A stretch of 64,000 nucleotides of DNA from Kocuria varians (GTDB lineage Bacteria > Actinomycetota > Actinomycetes > Actinomycetales > Micrococcaceae). The notes under the pieces are model-generated. The model searched no databases and was not told where the DNA came from. It was given only the letters and a program-made list of their open reading frames with translations. A program made the translations under genes and the position numbers. Shown here piece by piece: positions 8,102 to 17,844 of the stretch. The DNA lies in NCBI RefSeq assembly GCF_006539885.1, contig NZ_BJNW01000009.1:47770-111769 (forward strand). The letters run 5' to 3'. Numbering within the stretch: the first letter of the stretch is position 1; each line of letters starts with the position of its first letter.

Positions 8102-11100
8102 AGGGATGTGACGATCCGTTCCAGGTCCCGTTCTCCCGCGAGGTCGTGCGGCCGCACGACCTCGTCCGCCGCGACGTAGTAGAACGCCGCGGACACGGTG
8201 TCCAGCGGAACGTCGTGCAGCCGGGCGAACGCGAGCCGGTAGAGCGCCAGCTGCCCGGACTTCTGCCGCAGGTCCCGGCCGCGTGGCACACGACCGGTCT
8301 TCCAGTCCACGAGCTCCCACCCGTCCGCGGTCCGGAACACGGCGTCGATGCGGCCGCGCACGGTGAGGCCACCCACGGGTGTCTCCACCGGCAGCTCGAC
8401 CGCGTACGGCTGCAGGGACGCCCACGGGCTGCGCCGGAACGTCTCCGCGAGCCGGGGCAGGTCCAGGTCCTCGTCCACGTAGTCGTCCGAGCCGGGCAGC
8501 TCGTCCAGGTCGAAGATGGCGCTGTCCCCGAAGAAGTCCTCCACCCAGGCGTGGAACGCCGTGCCCGCCCGGGCGGCCGTTCCCGGTCTGCGGGGCATGG
8601 GACGACGTAGCGTGCTCACGAACCCTTCCGGGTCCGTGTCCATGACCACGAGCGCGGACGCGGAGACGTGGGAGGGCATGTGCACGGTGCGCTGCTCGTC
8701 CGTCACGGCGCGGCGCGCCAGCAGCAGCTCGGCCTCGCGGCGCCAGCGGGCGATCGTCTCCCCGGAGGGCCCGCGTTCCAGCTCCTCGTCCGCCAGCTCA
8801 CGGGTCTCCTCGAAACCGCCCGCCGCCACCGCCCGGGCGGCGAGGTCCATGCGCTCGCGCCGCCCCTGGTGAGCCGGCGGCAGAACCGTCTCGGTCAGTT
8901 CCCCCTCCGCGTTGCGGGCGGTGCGGCGGATCTCGGGACCTTCGAGGGGGTCGTACGGCCACAGCGCGCTGACACTGGTGTCCAGCTGGGGGTTGCTCGC
9001 CCCGCTCTCCGGCTCAACCCAGGGACCCAGCTCGACGCCGAGCCGGTTCTGCTCCGCGAGCTCACGGACCTCCAGCAGGAACGGCGAGGCCTCCCGCGCG
9101 CCCTTCGTGGTGTCCCGGAAGACGCACCCGGAGAGTTCCAGCAGCGACTTCGCGCGGGTGAAGGCCACGTAGGCGAGGCGACGCTCCTCCGCGAGGTCGT
9201 GGGCCGTGACGTCCTCGGCGAACTCGTTGAAGGAGGTCTCCAGCTCCCGGACGTCCTCGGTGCGGGCCTCCCACTGCGGCAGCTGCCGAGCGTCCCCGCG
9301 CAGGGGCCAGGGCAGGGTGGCGGCGTCGCCGGTCCAGGCCGAGAGCTTCTTCGACGGGAAGTCGTCCTTGTTCAGCCCCGGCACGTACACGTGGTCCCAC
9401 TCGAGGCCCTTGGAGGCGTGCACGGTGAGCAGCTGGACGGCGTCGTGGCGGGTCTGAGACGGCGGCAGCTCCAGCCCGTTCTCCTCGTGGGAGGCGGCCT
9501 CGAGCCACTCCAGGAACGCGGGGACGTCGTGGGTGCGGGTCGTGGCGGTGAACTGCACGGCCTGGTCGTAGAAGCTGTCCAGGTGGCGGCGCGCCTGGGC
9601 GGGGTCGGTGTCCGGCAGCGCGGCGAGTTCCACGTCCAGCCCCAGCACGGTCTCGACCTCGTGGATCACGGTGGTGAGTTCGTCACCGAGCACCTGCCGC
9701 AGCTCCCGCAGATCCTCTCGCAGCGCGCGCATCCGGCGCAGCCCCCCCGATGTGATGCCGCGGCCGCGGGGAGACACCCAGTCCTCGCGCGGCAGGTTCT
9801 CCAGCGCCTCCACCAGGCTGGCCTGGTCCACGATGTCCGACATCACCACGGTCTCCTCAACCGCAGTTTCCTCCGCCGCGGCATCCGCGCCCTCCGTGGC
9901 CGGTCCGGTTCCGGGCTCGCCCGGCTCCGGGACGTCCTCCCCCCGCGCGGCACGAGCGTGGCCGCGTTCCAGGGCGGCGGCCCAGTCCCCCAGCGCGGCG
10001 AGGTCCCGCGGTCCGATCCGCCACCGGGCGCCGGTGAGCAGACGGGCCAGGGCGTCCGAGCGTCCGGGATCCGTGAGCACGTGCAGCACCGCGACGACGT
10101 CGCCGACCTCCGGGGTGTCGAGCAGGCCTCCCAGCCCCACCACCTCGTAGGGAATGTCCCGGGCCTCCAGCTCCAGGCGCACCGGCTCGAACTGCGCGCG
10201 GCGGCGGCACAGCACGGCCATGGTGGGCATCTCGTCATCGGGCTGGCCCGCGTGGGCCGCCCGCTCGTCGTGGATCAGCCCGGCAATGGTCCGGGCCTCC
10301 TCCGTGTCGGTGAGGTAGCGGCTGGCCCGAACACGCCCGTCCTTGGCCCCCGGCGAGGCGTCCAGCGGGGGGACCTCCAGCGAGGCCGCCGAGCGGCTCC
10401 ACGGCGGAGGGGTTCGCAGCGGTTCTGCGACCGCGTTGGCGACCTCCAGCACGGACAGACTGTTGCGCCACGCGGTGGTCAGGAAGCTGGTGTCCGCGAA
10501 CCGGGCGGGGGCGTCCTCGCTCGCGGGACGCAGCGGGAAGTTCTCCACGAAACTGAACAGCTGCCCGGAGGAGGCGCCCCGGAAGCCGTAGATGGACTGC
10601 TGCGGATCACCCACCGCCATGACGCAGTGCCCCTCCCCGAACAGTCCGGAGAACAGGGCGAGCTGGGCGTGGGAGGTGTCCTGGAACTCGTCCAGCAGCA
10701 CGATCCGGAAGCGGTCCCGCTCGGCGGCCCGGGCGTGCGGGTCCACCTGCACGATCCGCGCGGCGAGCGCGAGCAGGTCACCGTAGTCCAGCGCGGAGTC
10801 CACGCGCTTGACCGCCTGGAAGCGCTCCACAAGCTCCGTGAGGACCTCGGTCTGCTCCATGTGCTCGATCGCGCTCTTGACCTTGCTCCCGGGAGTGCGC
10901 TTGCGGCCCTCGGGCGGGGCGTCCTGGCAGCGCAGCCGCAGCCCGTGGACGTACTCGCGGATCCGCCAGGGCTCCACGAGGTGCTCGGACGCCTCGGAGG
11001 CGAGCTTCATCAGGCCAGACGTCAGCGTGGCGGCGGCCGGCAGCTTTGCGGGCAGCGGCCCGTCCCAGCTCTGCACGAGGTCGTGGGCGAGCTGCCACGC

Positions 11101-11568
11101 CTGCGCCTGCCCCAGGAGCACGGTGTCGGACTCGACGCCCAGCCGCAGCCCGTAGCTGCGCACGAGCGAGTTCGCGTAGGAGTGGTAGGTGCTGACGGTG
11201 GGCTCCTGGACGGCCGCGGGGGCGTCGTCGTCCTGGTCCTGCTCCTCGGGCTCGGAGATCAGCCCGACGCGGCGCAGCATGCGCAGCTTGTGGTTGATCC
11301 GCTGCGAGAGCTCCCCCGCCGCCTTGCGGGTGAAGGTGACGCCCAGGATCTCCTCCGGGCGGGCGAGCTCGTTGGCCACGAGCCACGCCACGCGGTCCGA
11401 CATGGTGGTGGTCTTGCCCGATCCGGCGCCCGCCACGACCAGTCGCGGTGTGAGCGGCGAGGAGATGATCTGCGACTGCTGCTCCGTGGGCGGGTGGTCG
11501 CCCAGCGCCGCGGCAATCTCCTCCGGGGAGTACCTGGTCTCCGGTGTTCCGGTGTCCTGCATGGTCAT
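8056..11568 (-). CDS. adnB: AdnB-like helicase-nuclease subunit
   Basis: A 1170-residue fusion of an SF1A helicase motor and a C-terminal RecB-family nuclease, the design of AdnB in double-strand-break resection. Walker A GAGSGKT is at residues 47-53; VLLDEFQDTS, GDPQQSIYGFRGA, TVHASKGLEWDHV and AFTRAK follow, so the motor looks competent. The nuclease has GRIDAV, DWKTG and QLALYRLA near the C-terminus. ATG 11568 overlaps the upstream stop by four bases. A much longer open frame continues upstream but is the antisense-frame shadow of adnA. The 3' end overlaps the convergent phosphotransferase gene by 46 bases. Confidence 0.9.
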   Translation of the reverse strand: MTMQDTGTPETRYSPEEIAAALGDHPPTEQQSQIISSPLTPRLVVAGAGSGKTTTMSDRVAWLVANELARPEEILGVTFTRKAAGELSQRINHKLRMLRRVGLISEPEEQDQDDDAPAAVQEPTVSTYHSYANSLVRSYGLRLGVESDTVLLGQAQAWQLAHDLVQSWDGPLPAKLPAAATLTSGLMKLASEASEHLVEPWRIREYVHGLRLRCQDAPPEGRKRTPGSKVKSAIEHMEQTEVLTELVERFQAVKRVDSALDYGDLLALAARIVQVDPHARAAERDRFRIVLLDEFQDTSHAQLALFSGLFGEGHCVMAVGDPQQSIYGFRGASSGQLFSFVENFPLRPASEDAPARFADTSFLTTAWRNSLSVLEVANAVAEPLRTPPPWSRSAASLEVPPLDASPGAKDGRVRASRYLTDTEEARTIAGLIHDERAAHAGQPDDEMPTMAVLCRRRAQFEPVRLELEARDIPYEVVGLGGLLDTPEVGDVVAVLHVLTDPGRSDALARLLTGARWRIGPRDLAALGDWAAALERGHARAARGEDVPEPGEPGTGPATEGADAAAEETAVEETVVMSDIVDQASLVEALENLPREDWVSPRGRGITSGGLRRMRALREDLRELRQVLGDELTTVIHEVETVLGLDVELAALPDTDPAQARRHLDSFYDQAVQFTATTRTHDVPAFLEWLEAASHEENGLELPPSQTRHDAVQLLTVHASKGLEWDHVYVPGLNKDDFPSKKLSAWTGDAATLPWPLRGDARQLPQWEARTEDVRELETSFNEFAEDVTAHDLAEERRLAYVAFTRAKSLLELSGCVFRDTTKGAREASPFLLEVRELAEQNRLGVELGPWVEPESGASNPQLDTSVSALWPYDPLEGPEIRRTARNAEGELTETVLPPAHQGRRERMDLAARAVAAGGFEETRELADEELERGPSGETIARWRREAELLLARRAVTDEQRTVHMPSHVSASALVVMDTDPEGFVSTLRRPMPRRPGTAARAGTAFHAWVEDFFGDSAIFDLDELPGSDDYVDEDLDLPRLAETFRRSPWASLQPYAVELPVETPVGGLTVRGRIDAVFRTADGWELVDWKTGRVPRGRDLRQKSGQLALYRLAFARLHDVPLDTVSAAFYYVAADEVVRPHDLAGERDLERIVTSLYARGSSVSDEEARG

Positions 11569-14500
11569 TTCTCCGTCACCTGTCGTCCTTGTGCGCACAG
11601 CGGGCAGACCCACGGCACGGTGCAGTGGATCCCGTGGCCGGACTGCTGCGCGGCACCGTGGCGGGCCTCGAACCGGGTGCCCGCCACCAGGACGGCCGCC
11701 CGTGTGATGAGTTCCCGGGCCCAGTTCTGCTCGTCGTCCAGCGGCTCCTGCTCCTGGACGCCCGGCGCGGCCGTGGCGCCGCCGAGCTGCACCAGCAGCG
11801 CACCTCCCGGCTGGGCCAGCACGGCCCCCTCCGGCAGTTCGATGCGCTCCGGACGCCGCGACTCGTGCAGATCCTCCGGGCTGCTGACCCCCGCCATGGC
11901 TTCCCCGGCACCGGCCTGCAGCGCCACCTGGTAGGCGGCCAGCTGCGGGTGCTCCGGCAGGTCCTCCTTGGACGGCTTGTTCCTGCCGGTCTTGAGGTCG
12001 ACGACGACGTGGCGGCCGTGGCCGTCCACCTCCAGCCGGTCCACCCGCCCGGTCAGTAGCGCGTCCCTCGCGGCACCGCGCACGAGCACCTCGAAGCTGC
12101 CCTCGACGCCCACGAGGTGGCGCCCGTGCTCGCTGCGCATCTCCCGGGCGTACTGCGCGAACTTGCGCAGCATGGTCTCGGCGCGCTCCAGCTCCTGGTC
12201 CCCGGTCCACCCGGCGGGCATGCCGAGCGAGGGCCAGCGGCGGCGCAGCTCCGCCACGAGCTCCACGGCGTCCGCGTCCGGCATGTGCTCGGCGATGTCG
12301 TGCACCAGCGTGCCGAGGCTGCGCCGCATGTCCGTGACCTCCGTGGCGCGGGCCTCCGCCACGAACCAGTCGAGCGGCGAGCGGTGGATGGTCTCGATCT
12401 TCGACGGCGACACGCGCACGGCCTCTCCCGGTTCGAAGAGGGGCTCGTCCGTGGACAGCGGCTCGTGTCCCCACCACTCGGCGGGAGACGCACCCCGCAC
12501 GGGCTCCGGGAGCCCCGCGAACTCGTGCAGCAGGCGGGCCGCAGCCTCCCGCTCCTCCGGGGAGGCCGCTGGGCTCGTGACCGTGCGCCGCAGCGTGCCG
12601 GTCAGCTGGCGCAGGGTCAGGGGCTCCGGGGCGGAGAGCTCCTCCACGGAAACCTCCGACTCCTCCCCGGTGCCCGCGGCGACGAGGTCGACGAACTCCG
12701 AGGGCTGCTCGTCCTGCGTGGCCACCGCCGTGACGGTGAGGCTCTCCCCCGCCCGGGACACGGCGGTCGCGAACTGGCGCAGCTCGTCGAAGCGCACCTG
12801 TCGCAGCCTGTCCACCGCGCCGAGCCGCAGTGCCTGTTCCGGGCCGTGGTCCAGCGCGTCCGTGAGGACGTCCGTGCCGAGCAGCTGTCCGCGCAGCGCG
12901 GTGTTGGGCCACACCCCCTGCTGCACCCCGGCGACCACCACGTGCGACCACTGCCTGCCCGCGGATCCGGCCGGGGTCATCACCGACACGTTGTCCTCCG
13001 CGGGCGCGCGGGCCGCGAGCGTGTCCATGGGCAGCTCCTGGTGGTCCATGTAGTCCATGAAGGCCCGTGCCGTGGCTCCCGGCACCTGGTCCACGAAACG
13101 CTCGGCGGCCTCGAACAGGCCCACGACGGCGTCGAGGTCGCGGTCCGCGCGCACCGACTCGCTGCCGCCCGCGAGCGCACGACGCCGCCAGCGCGGCCCC
13201 ACACCCGAGGCCTCCCACAGCGCCCACAGCACGGACTCGGCGGTGGGCCCCGGGGCGTCGAGTGCGTCCCGGCCCTCGAGCATCATGTCCGCGACGCGTG
13301 ACGCGGCGTCCGAGCGCACCTCCGCGAGTTCGAGCAGCACACCGTCCGCGAGGGCCTGGACCAGGAGGTCGTCGCTCGTGCGCCCGCCCCCGGTGCGCAG
13401 CTCGTAGCCGCGCAGCTTCTGCCGGATCCGGCGCACCTCCATGGGGGAAGCTCCTCCGATCCGGGAGGTGAGCAGGGAGACGGCCGCCGTGGCGGTGAGC
13501 ATGACGCCGCGCCGCTGCGGATCGAGAGGAGTGGCCTCGACCTGCGGTGTGTCGGCCGGATTCGCAGCCGCTGGGTCCGGGCGTTCCCCGGACGTGGTGA
13601 CCGCGCCGTCATCGGCGAGCGCCACCCCGCACCCGTCCGCGTCGGCCCCCGGGTGCTCGTCCGCCACGGCGGGAGCAGCAGGTTCCTGTGCCGCCAGGAG
13701 GATGCGCAGCGCGTTGAGCAGCGGGATCACTGCGGGTTCCTCGCGCAGCGGCGTCTCCGCCGCGGACGTGGTGGTGGGGACGCCCAGGGCCGCGAGCTGG
13801 CGGGTGAGCGCATTGAGCTGGGAGCCGCTGCGGACGATGACCGCCATCTCCCGGTACGGCACACCGTACAGGACGTGCAGCCTCAGGAAGTGGTCCGCGC
13901 ACCAGCGCGCCTGAGCGGTGGGCGAGTCGAACAGGGCCACGCGCACCGAGCCCTCGCGCAGCGCGGATGCGGTGTCCGAGCCCGCGGCCGCGGCGATGTC
14001 CGACCCGCTCTCCGGAAGATCCCCCTCGACTCCCCCGACGCCGTGCGCTCCCAGCAGGCCCGCCATGCCCCCGACAGCGTCCGCTGCTTCCAGGGAGGGT
14101 TCGGGAGGATTCTCCGGGGCGCGGTTCGTGCGCGCTCCCGCGACGACCGACACCGCGCGCGCCACCCGCTGCCACGCGAGGTTGACCGACGGCGGCATGC
14201 GGTGGCTCGTGCCGAGGTGCAGGCGCTGCAGCGGATGGGCGGGGGTCCCCACGCGCTCCTCGAGGGTGCGCAGCAGGTCCGGCCGCGCACCGCGGAAGCC
14301 CTGCACGGTGGTGTCCGGGTTCGCGGTGAAGACGGCGTCACGTCCGCGGGTGAGCACCCCGATGAGCCGGTGGGCGGAGGGCGTGGCCTCGTGCAGGTCG
14401 TCCACGAGCACCGCGTCCAGACGCTCCTGCTCCGCCGCGAGGAAGTCGGGGTTCTCCTCGAGCACCCGCGCTGCGCGGTCCACGAGCTCCGAGGGGTCGA

Positions 14501-15182
14501 AGGCGTTGGGCATGCGCAGCGCGCGGATCTGCTGGTACTCCGCCCGGAAGGCCGCGGCGGTGCGCCACTCCGGGTGCCCGAGCGGCTCGGCCCACGCCGC
14601 GAGCTGCTCCGGGGCCACCCGGTACTCGTTCATGCGGTCGAAGAGTTCGCGCAGCTGGCCCCGGAAGCCGCGGGTGCCCAGGGCCTCGTGCAGCTCCGGG
14701 GGCCACACGACCGCGCTGCCGTAGCCGGCCTCGTGGCCGCGCATCATCTCCGCGAGGAAGGCGTCCTGTTCCGGTCCGGACAGCAGCACCGGTGCGGTGC
14801 TCACCCCCGGCAACAGGTCCTGGGTCTGGGCCCGGCGCAGGACGTCGAAGGCGTACGCCTGCCACGCGCGCACGAGCGGGGTGCTGATGGTCGCGGCGGC
14901 CCGGCGGCTCACGGCGTCCCGCACCGTGGCCGCGGTCTCACGCGAGGGTGTGAGGACCAGGATCCGCTGGGGATCGGTGCCCCGCGCGATCCGCTGCGCC
15001 ACCCCCTCCACGGTCACCGTGCTGCGGCCGGTCCCGGGCGCCCCGAGGACGAGCACGGGACCGTGGCCCGGCGGGAGGTCCACGACCCTGCGCTGCGCCG
15101 CGTCCAGCGCCACGGGAGCCTGGGACCGGTCCGTGCCGCGGGGCGGGAGGACGCGCCACGACGGTTCTCGTTGCGTTTGCAT
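11565..15182 (-). CDS. adnA: AdnA-like helicase-nuclease subunit with a degenerate motor
   Basis: A 1205-residue partner of AdnB with an N-terminal UvrD-like region and C-terminal RecB-type nuclease (LTGRVDRLEV, VVVDLKTGRN, QLAAYQVAL). The phosphate loop reads GAPGTGRS at residues 47-54, with Arg in place of the usual Lys, and the Walker B region reads LVDDLHEA rather than DExQ, so ATP hydrolysis by this subunit is probably weak. In mycobacteria too, the AdnB motor is the main one. A CxxxxxCxxC cluster near the C-terminus could bind metal or Fe-S. ATG 15182 follows a weak TCTGAT box by six bases. The gene is divergent from the exonuclease gene and overlaps adnB by four bases. Confidence 0.88.
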   Translation of the reverse strand: MQTQREPSWRVLPPRGTDRSQAPVALDAAQRRVVDLPPGHGPVLVLGAPGTGRSTVTVEGVAQRIARGTDPQRILVLTPSRETAATVRDAVSRRAAATISTPLVRAWQAYAFDVLRRAQTQDLLPGVSTAPVLLSGPEQDAFLAEMMRGHEAGYGSAVVWPPELHEALGTRGFRGQLRELFDRMNEYRVAPEQLAAWAEPLGHPEWRTAAAFRAEYQQIRALRMPNAFDPSELVDRAARVLEENPDFLAAEQERLDAVLVDDLHEATPSAHRLIGVLTRGRDAVFTANPDTTVQGFRGARPDLLRTLEERVGTPAHPLQRLHLGTSHRMPPSVNLAWQRVARAVSVVAGARTNRAPENPPEPSLEAADAVGGMAGLLGAHGVGGVEGDLPESGSDIAAAAGSDTASALREGSVRVALFDSPTAQARWCADHFLRLHVLYGVPYREMAVIVRSGSQLNALTRQLAALGVPTTTSAAETPLREEPAVIPLLNALRILLAAQEPAAPAVADEHPGADADGCGVALADDGAVTTSGERPDPAAANPADTPQVEATPLDPQRRGVMLTATAAVSLLTSRIGGASPMEVRRIRQKLRGYELRTGGGRTSDDLLVQALADGVLLELAEVRSDAASRVADMMLEGRDALDAPGPTAESVLWALWEASGVGPRWRRRALAGGSESVRADRDLDAVVGLFEAAERFVDQVPGATARAFMDYMDHQELPMDTLAARAPAEDNVSVMTPAGSAGRQWSHVVVAGVQQGVWPNTALRGQLLGTDVLTDALDHGPEQALRLGAVDRLRQVRFDELRQFATAVSRAGESLTVTAVATQDEQPSEFVDLVAAGTGEESEVSVEELSAPEPLTLRQLTGTLRRTVTSPAASPEEREAAARLLHEFAGLPEPVRGASPAEWWGHEPLSTDEPLFEPGEAVRVSPSKIETIHRSPLDWFVAEARATEVTDMRRSLGTLVHDIAEHMPDADAVELVAELRRRWPSLGMPAGWTGDQELERAETMLRKFAQYAREMRSEHGRHLVGVEGSFEVLVRGAARDALLTGRVDRLEVDGHGRHVVVDLKTGRNKPSKEDLPEHPQLAAYQVALQAGAGEAMAGVSSPEDLHESRRPERIELPEGAVLAQPGGALLVQLGGATAAPGVQEQEPLDDEQNWARELITRAAVLVAGTRFEARHGAAQQSGHGIHCTVPWVCPLCAQGRQVTEK

Positions 15183-15236
15183 GACCACATCAGACCACGG
15201 CGCTCCGACACGCATAACCGTGTCCGAGCCCGCCGC

Positions 15237-15242
15237 TACCGT
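15237..15242 (+). promoter_or_regulatory. leaderless -10 box of the exonuclease gene
   Basis: TACCGT ends six bases before ATG 15249. It supports this start and excludes the long upstream open frame that runs antisense through adnA. Confidence 0.6.
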
Positions 15243-15248
15243 GGGGCC

Positions 15249-16223
15249 ATGGCTTCCGCGCAGCTCCCCGACGACCCCGACCAGCAGGCGCTCTTCGACG
15301 CCCCCGCTCCGCCGCGGGCCCCGGACGACGACGCCGCTCCCCCGGTTCCCGAGCAGCCCGCCCTGTTCGACGCCCCGGAGACCGGCGCGCAGCGCGGGAC
15401 CCAGAACCCCGCAAAGACGGACGCGAGCGTCCAGGACACGGGCGTCCAGGGCAAGGGCACCCCTGAAGCGGACGTTCGCCACCCTGCCGAGCAGGACACA
15501 CCCGCTCTCCACACCCACCCGACCGTGGACCCCGAGGCCTCCTGGACCGAGGGGCCCCGCGCGTGCTTCGACCTCGAGACCACCGGCCGCGACCCCCAGC
15601 AGGCGCGGATCGTCACGGCCTCCGTCGTGCTCGTCACGGCGGACGGGGACGTCCTGCGCGAGTGGGAGTGGCTGGCGGATCCCGGCATCGAGATCCCCGA
15701 GGAGGCCGCCGCGGTGCACGGGGTGAGCACGGAGCGCGCCCGCGCGGAGGGCCGCCCCGCCGCCGAGGTCACGGCCGAACTGGGAGAGGTCCTCGCCGGG
15801 TTCTGGCGCGAGGGCCTGCCGGTCCTCGCCTTCAACGCCGCCTACGACCTCACCGTGCTGACGCGCGAGTGCGAGCGCCACGGCCTGCCCGTTCCCGCAC
15901 CCAAGCTCGTGCTGGACCCGTTCGTCCTCAACAAGCAGGTGCACCGCTACCGTCGCGGCAAGCGCACACTGGGCGCCCTGTGCGAGGAGTACGGCGTGGT
16001 CCTGGACGCCGCACACACCTCCGCAGCGGACGCCCTGGCCACGGAGCGTCTCGCCACCGCGCTGGGCGAGCGGTTCGTGGAGCTGCGCCAGCCCGCCGCG
16101 CGGCTGCACGAGCTGCAGATCGGGTGGGCCGCGGAGCAGGCGGCCTCCCTCCAGGAGTACTTCCGTCGCAAGGATCCCGGGGCCGTCGTGGACGGCACGT
16201 GGCCGGTGCACCCGCGTCCCTGA
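15249..16223 (+). CDS. DnaQ-like DEDDh 3'-5' exonuclease with two clamp-binding-like peptides
   Basis: A 324-residue DnaQ-family exonuclease. The active site is visible: FDLETTG (Asp108, Glu110), NAAYD (Asp200), and HTSAAD (His256, Asp261), giving the DEDDh type. The first 100 residues are low-complexity and carry two near-identical peptides, QQALFDAP at 12-19 and QPALFDAP at 36-43, which resemble the QLxLF beta-clamp binding motif. I infer tethering to the sliding clamp, consistent with a proofreading or repair role beside AdnAB. It is not fused to a polymerase or UvrC-like domain. A terminator hairpin begins three bases after the stop. Confidence 0.85.
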   Translation: MASAQLPDDPDQQALFDAPAPPRAPDDDAAPPVPEQPALFDAPETGAQRGTQNPAKTDASVQDTGVQGKGTPEADVRHPAEQDTPALHTHPTVDPEASWTEGPRACFDLETTGRDPQQARIVTASVVLVTADGDVLREWEWLADPGIEIPEEAAAVHGVSTERARAEGRPAAEVTAELGEVLAGFWREGLPVLAFNAAYDLTVLTRECERHGLPVPAPKLVLDPFVLNKQVHRYRRGKRTLGALCEEYGVVLDAAHTSAADALATERLATALGERFVELRQPAARLHELQIGWAAEQAASLQEYFRRKDPGAVVDGTWPVHPRP

Positions 16224-16225
16224 GC

Positions 16226-16257
16226 ACGCCGCACGGGGACACGGCCCCGTGCGGCGT
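16226..16257 (+). terminator. terminator hairpin after the exonuclease gene
   Basis: A perfect 13-bp stem (16226-16238 with 16245-16257) and a six-base loop start just past the stop codon. There is no U-tract, as is common in GC-rich actinobacteria. Confidence 0.8.
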
Positions 16258-16355
16258 TCCGCTCGGCAAGGGACGAACGGCACACGCGAGAGCCCGGTCC
16301 GCACGGCCCGCACACACCGGCCACACCCCGGTCCGGACCCGGCCACCCCCGGGCA

Positions 16356-16401
16356 CGACGACGGCGCGGCACCCCCGCGAAGGGGCGCCGCGCCGTCGTC
16401 G
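16356..16401. terminator. long bidirectional hairpin between the exonuclease gene and hemL
   Basis: A perfect 15-bp stem (16356-16370 with 16387-16401) encloses an inner CCCC/GGGG pairing. Each arm end carries CGACGACGG or its complement, a one-base variant of the repeated 11-mer of this window. It lies 44 bases beyond the end of hemL, so it can terminate the heme operon and back up the exonuclease terminator. Confidence 0.8.
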
Positions 16402-16444
16402 TCGGCTCAGGTCGCGGAACGGGAACCGCCCGCTCCCCCGGACC

Positions 16445-17764
16445 TCAGTCCTGCGGCCGCTCCGCAGCCGCCGCGGCCTGCGCCGCCGCAGGCAGGGCCG
16501 AGAGGATCCGGTCCATCGCGGAGTCGTCGTGCGCCGCGGAGAGGAACCAGGCCTCGAAGACCGAGGGCGGCAGGTAGACCCCGGCGTCCAGCATCGCGTG
16601 GAAGAACGGCGTGTAGCGGAAGCTCTCCTGCGCCTTCGCGTCCGCGTAGTCGTGCACACCGTGCGCGGAGGTGCCGAACGCGACCGAGAAGAGGTTGCCC
16701 GCCTCCTGGATCGAGTAGTCCACGCCGGCGGCGTCCAGCGCCTCGCGCAGACCGGCGCGCAGCTGCTCGGAACGGCGGTCGATGGTCCGGTAGGCGACGT
16801 CGTCCGCGAGCTTGAGCGTGGCGAGTCCGGCGGCCATCGCCACCGGGTTCCCGGACAGCGTGCCCGCCTGGTAGACGGGTCCGGTGGGAGCCAGGTGCTC
16901 CATGATCTCGCGGCGGCCGCCGAGCGCCGCGGTGGGCAGCCCGCCGCCGATCACCTTGCCGAAGGTGAACAGGTCAGGCGCCCAGCTCTCCCCGCGGGAG
17001 TTGCTGAGACCCCAGTACCCCGCCTCGTGCACGCGGAAGCCGGTGAGGACCTCGTCGAGGATCATCAGCGCGCCGTTGTCCTCGGTGATGCGGCGGATCT
17101 GCGCGTTGAACTCGGCCTCCGGGGTGACCACGCCCATGTTGCACGGCGCGGCCTCGGTGATCACCGCGGCGATCTCCCCGGGGTGCTCGGCGAACACGGC
17201 CTCGAGGGCGGCGACGTCGTTGTAGGGCACCACGAGCGTCTGCGCGGCCGTGGCGGCCGTGACACCGGCGGAGCCCGGCAGTGCGAGCGTCGCCACACCC
17301 GAACCCGCCTCGGAGAGCAGGGAGTCCACGTGGCCGTGGTAGCAGCCGGCGAACTTCACCACGAGGTCCCGGCCGGTGTACCCGCGGGCCAGGCGCAGCG
17401 CCGTCATCGTGGCCTCGGTGCCCGTGGAGACCATGCGGATCTCCTCGAGCGGTGCCACGCGGTCCACCACGAGCTCCGCGAGCTCGGTCTCACCGCGGGT
17501 CGTGGCGCCGAAGCCGAGCCCGCGCTCCACGGCCTCGTGCACGGCCTCGGTCACCACGGGGTGCGCGTGCCCGAGCAGCGCCGGACCCCACGAGCACACG
17601 AGGTCCACGTACTCGCGGCCGTCCACGTCCGTGAGGTAGGGCCCCTTGGCCGCGGCGATGAACGGCGGCGTGCCGCCCACCGAGTTGAACGCGCGCACCG
17701 GCGAGTTCACACCGCCGGGCATCACGCGCCGCGCGCGGTCGAACAGTTCCTGGGAAACACTCAT
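16445..17764 (-). CDS. hemL: glutamate-1-semialdehyde 2,1-aminomutase
   Basis: This 439-residue PLP enzyme converts glutamate-1-semialdehyde to 5-aminolevulinate, the second dedicated step of the C5 heme route. [20 protein letters not shown] and the PLP lysine in [13 protein letters not shown] (Lys270) are all present, and length is typical. It is the last gene of the minus-strand heme cluster, 80 bases after hemB. The C-terminus ends in an Ala-rich run. Its substrate comes from HemA, encoded divergently about 8 kb away. Confidence 0.97.
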   Translation of the reverse strand: MSVSQELFDRARRVMPGGVNSPVRAFNSVGGTPPFIAAAKGPYLTDVDGREYVDLVCSWGPALLGHAHPVVTEAVHEAVERGLGFGATTRGETELAELVVDRVAPLEEIRMVSTGTEATMTALRLARGYTGRDLVVKFAGCYHGHVDSLLSEAGSGVATLALPGSAGVTAATAAQTLVVPYNDVAALEAVFAEHPGEIAAVITEAAPCNMGVVTPEAEFNAQIRRITEDNGALMILDEVLTGFRVHEAGYWGLSNSRGESWAPDLFTFGKVIGGGLPTAALGGRREIMEHLAPTGPVYQAGTLSGNPVAMAAGLATLKLADDVAYRTIDRRSEQLRAGLREALDAAGVDYSIQEAGNLFSVAFGTSAHGVHDYADAKAQESFRYTPFFHAMLDAGVYLPPSVFEAWFLSAAHDDSAMDRILSALPAAAQAAAAAERPQD

Positions 17765-17844
17765 GAGATCACATCATTCCTTTCGCCGGGACCGCGTCCC
17801 GGTGGCTCCGTGCAGCGGGTGTGGCCCGCGCGGCGCCCGTGTGG

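Noticed and set aside
11569..13227. Upstream half of a 1723-codon open frame that ends with AdnB
   Set aside because: Helicase similarity begins at 11568 with a start overlapping the adnA stop. The upstream part is a Gly/Arg/Ala-rich out-of-frame shadow of adnA.
13653..15248. 856-codon plus-strand frame joined to the exonuclease
   Set aside because: It is antisense to adnA, has shadow-type composition, and a -10 box six bases before 15249 marks the real start.
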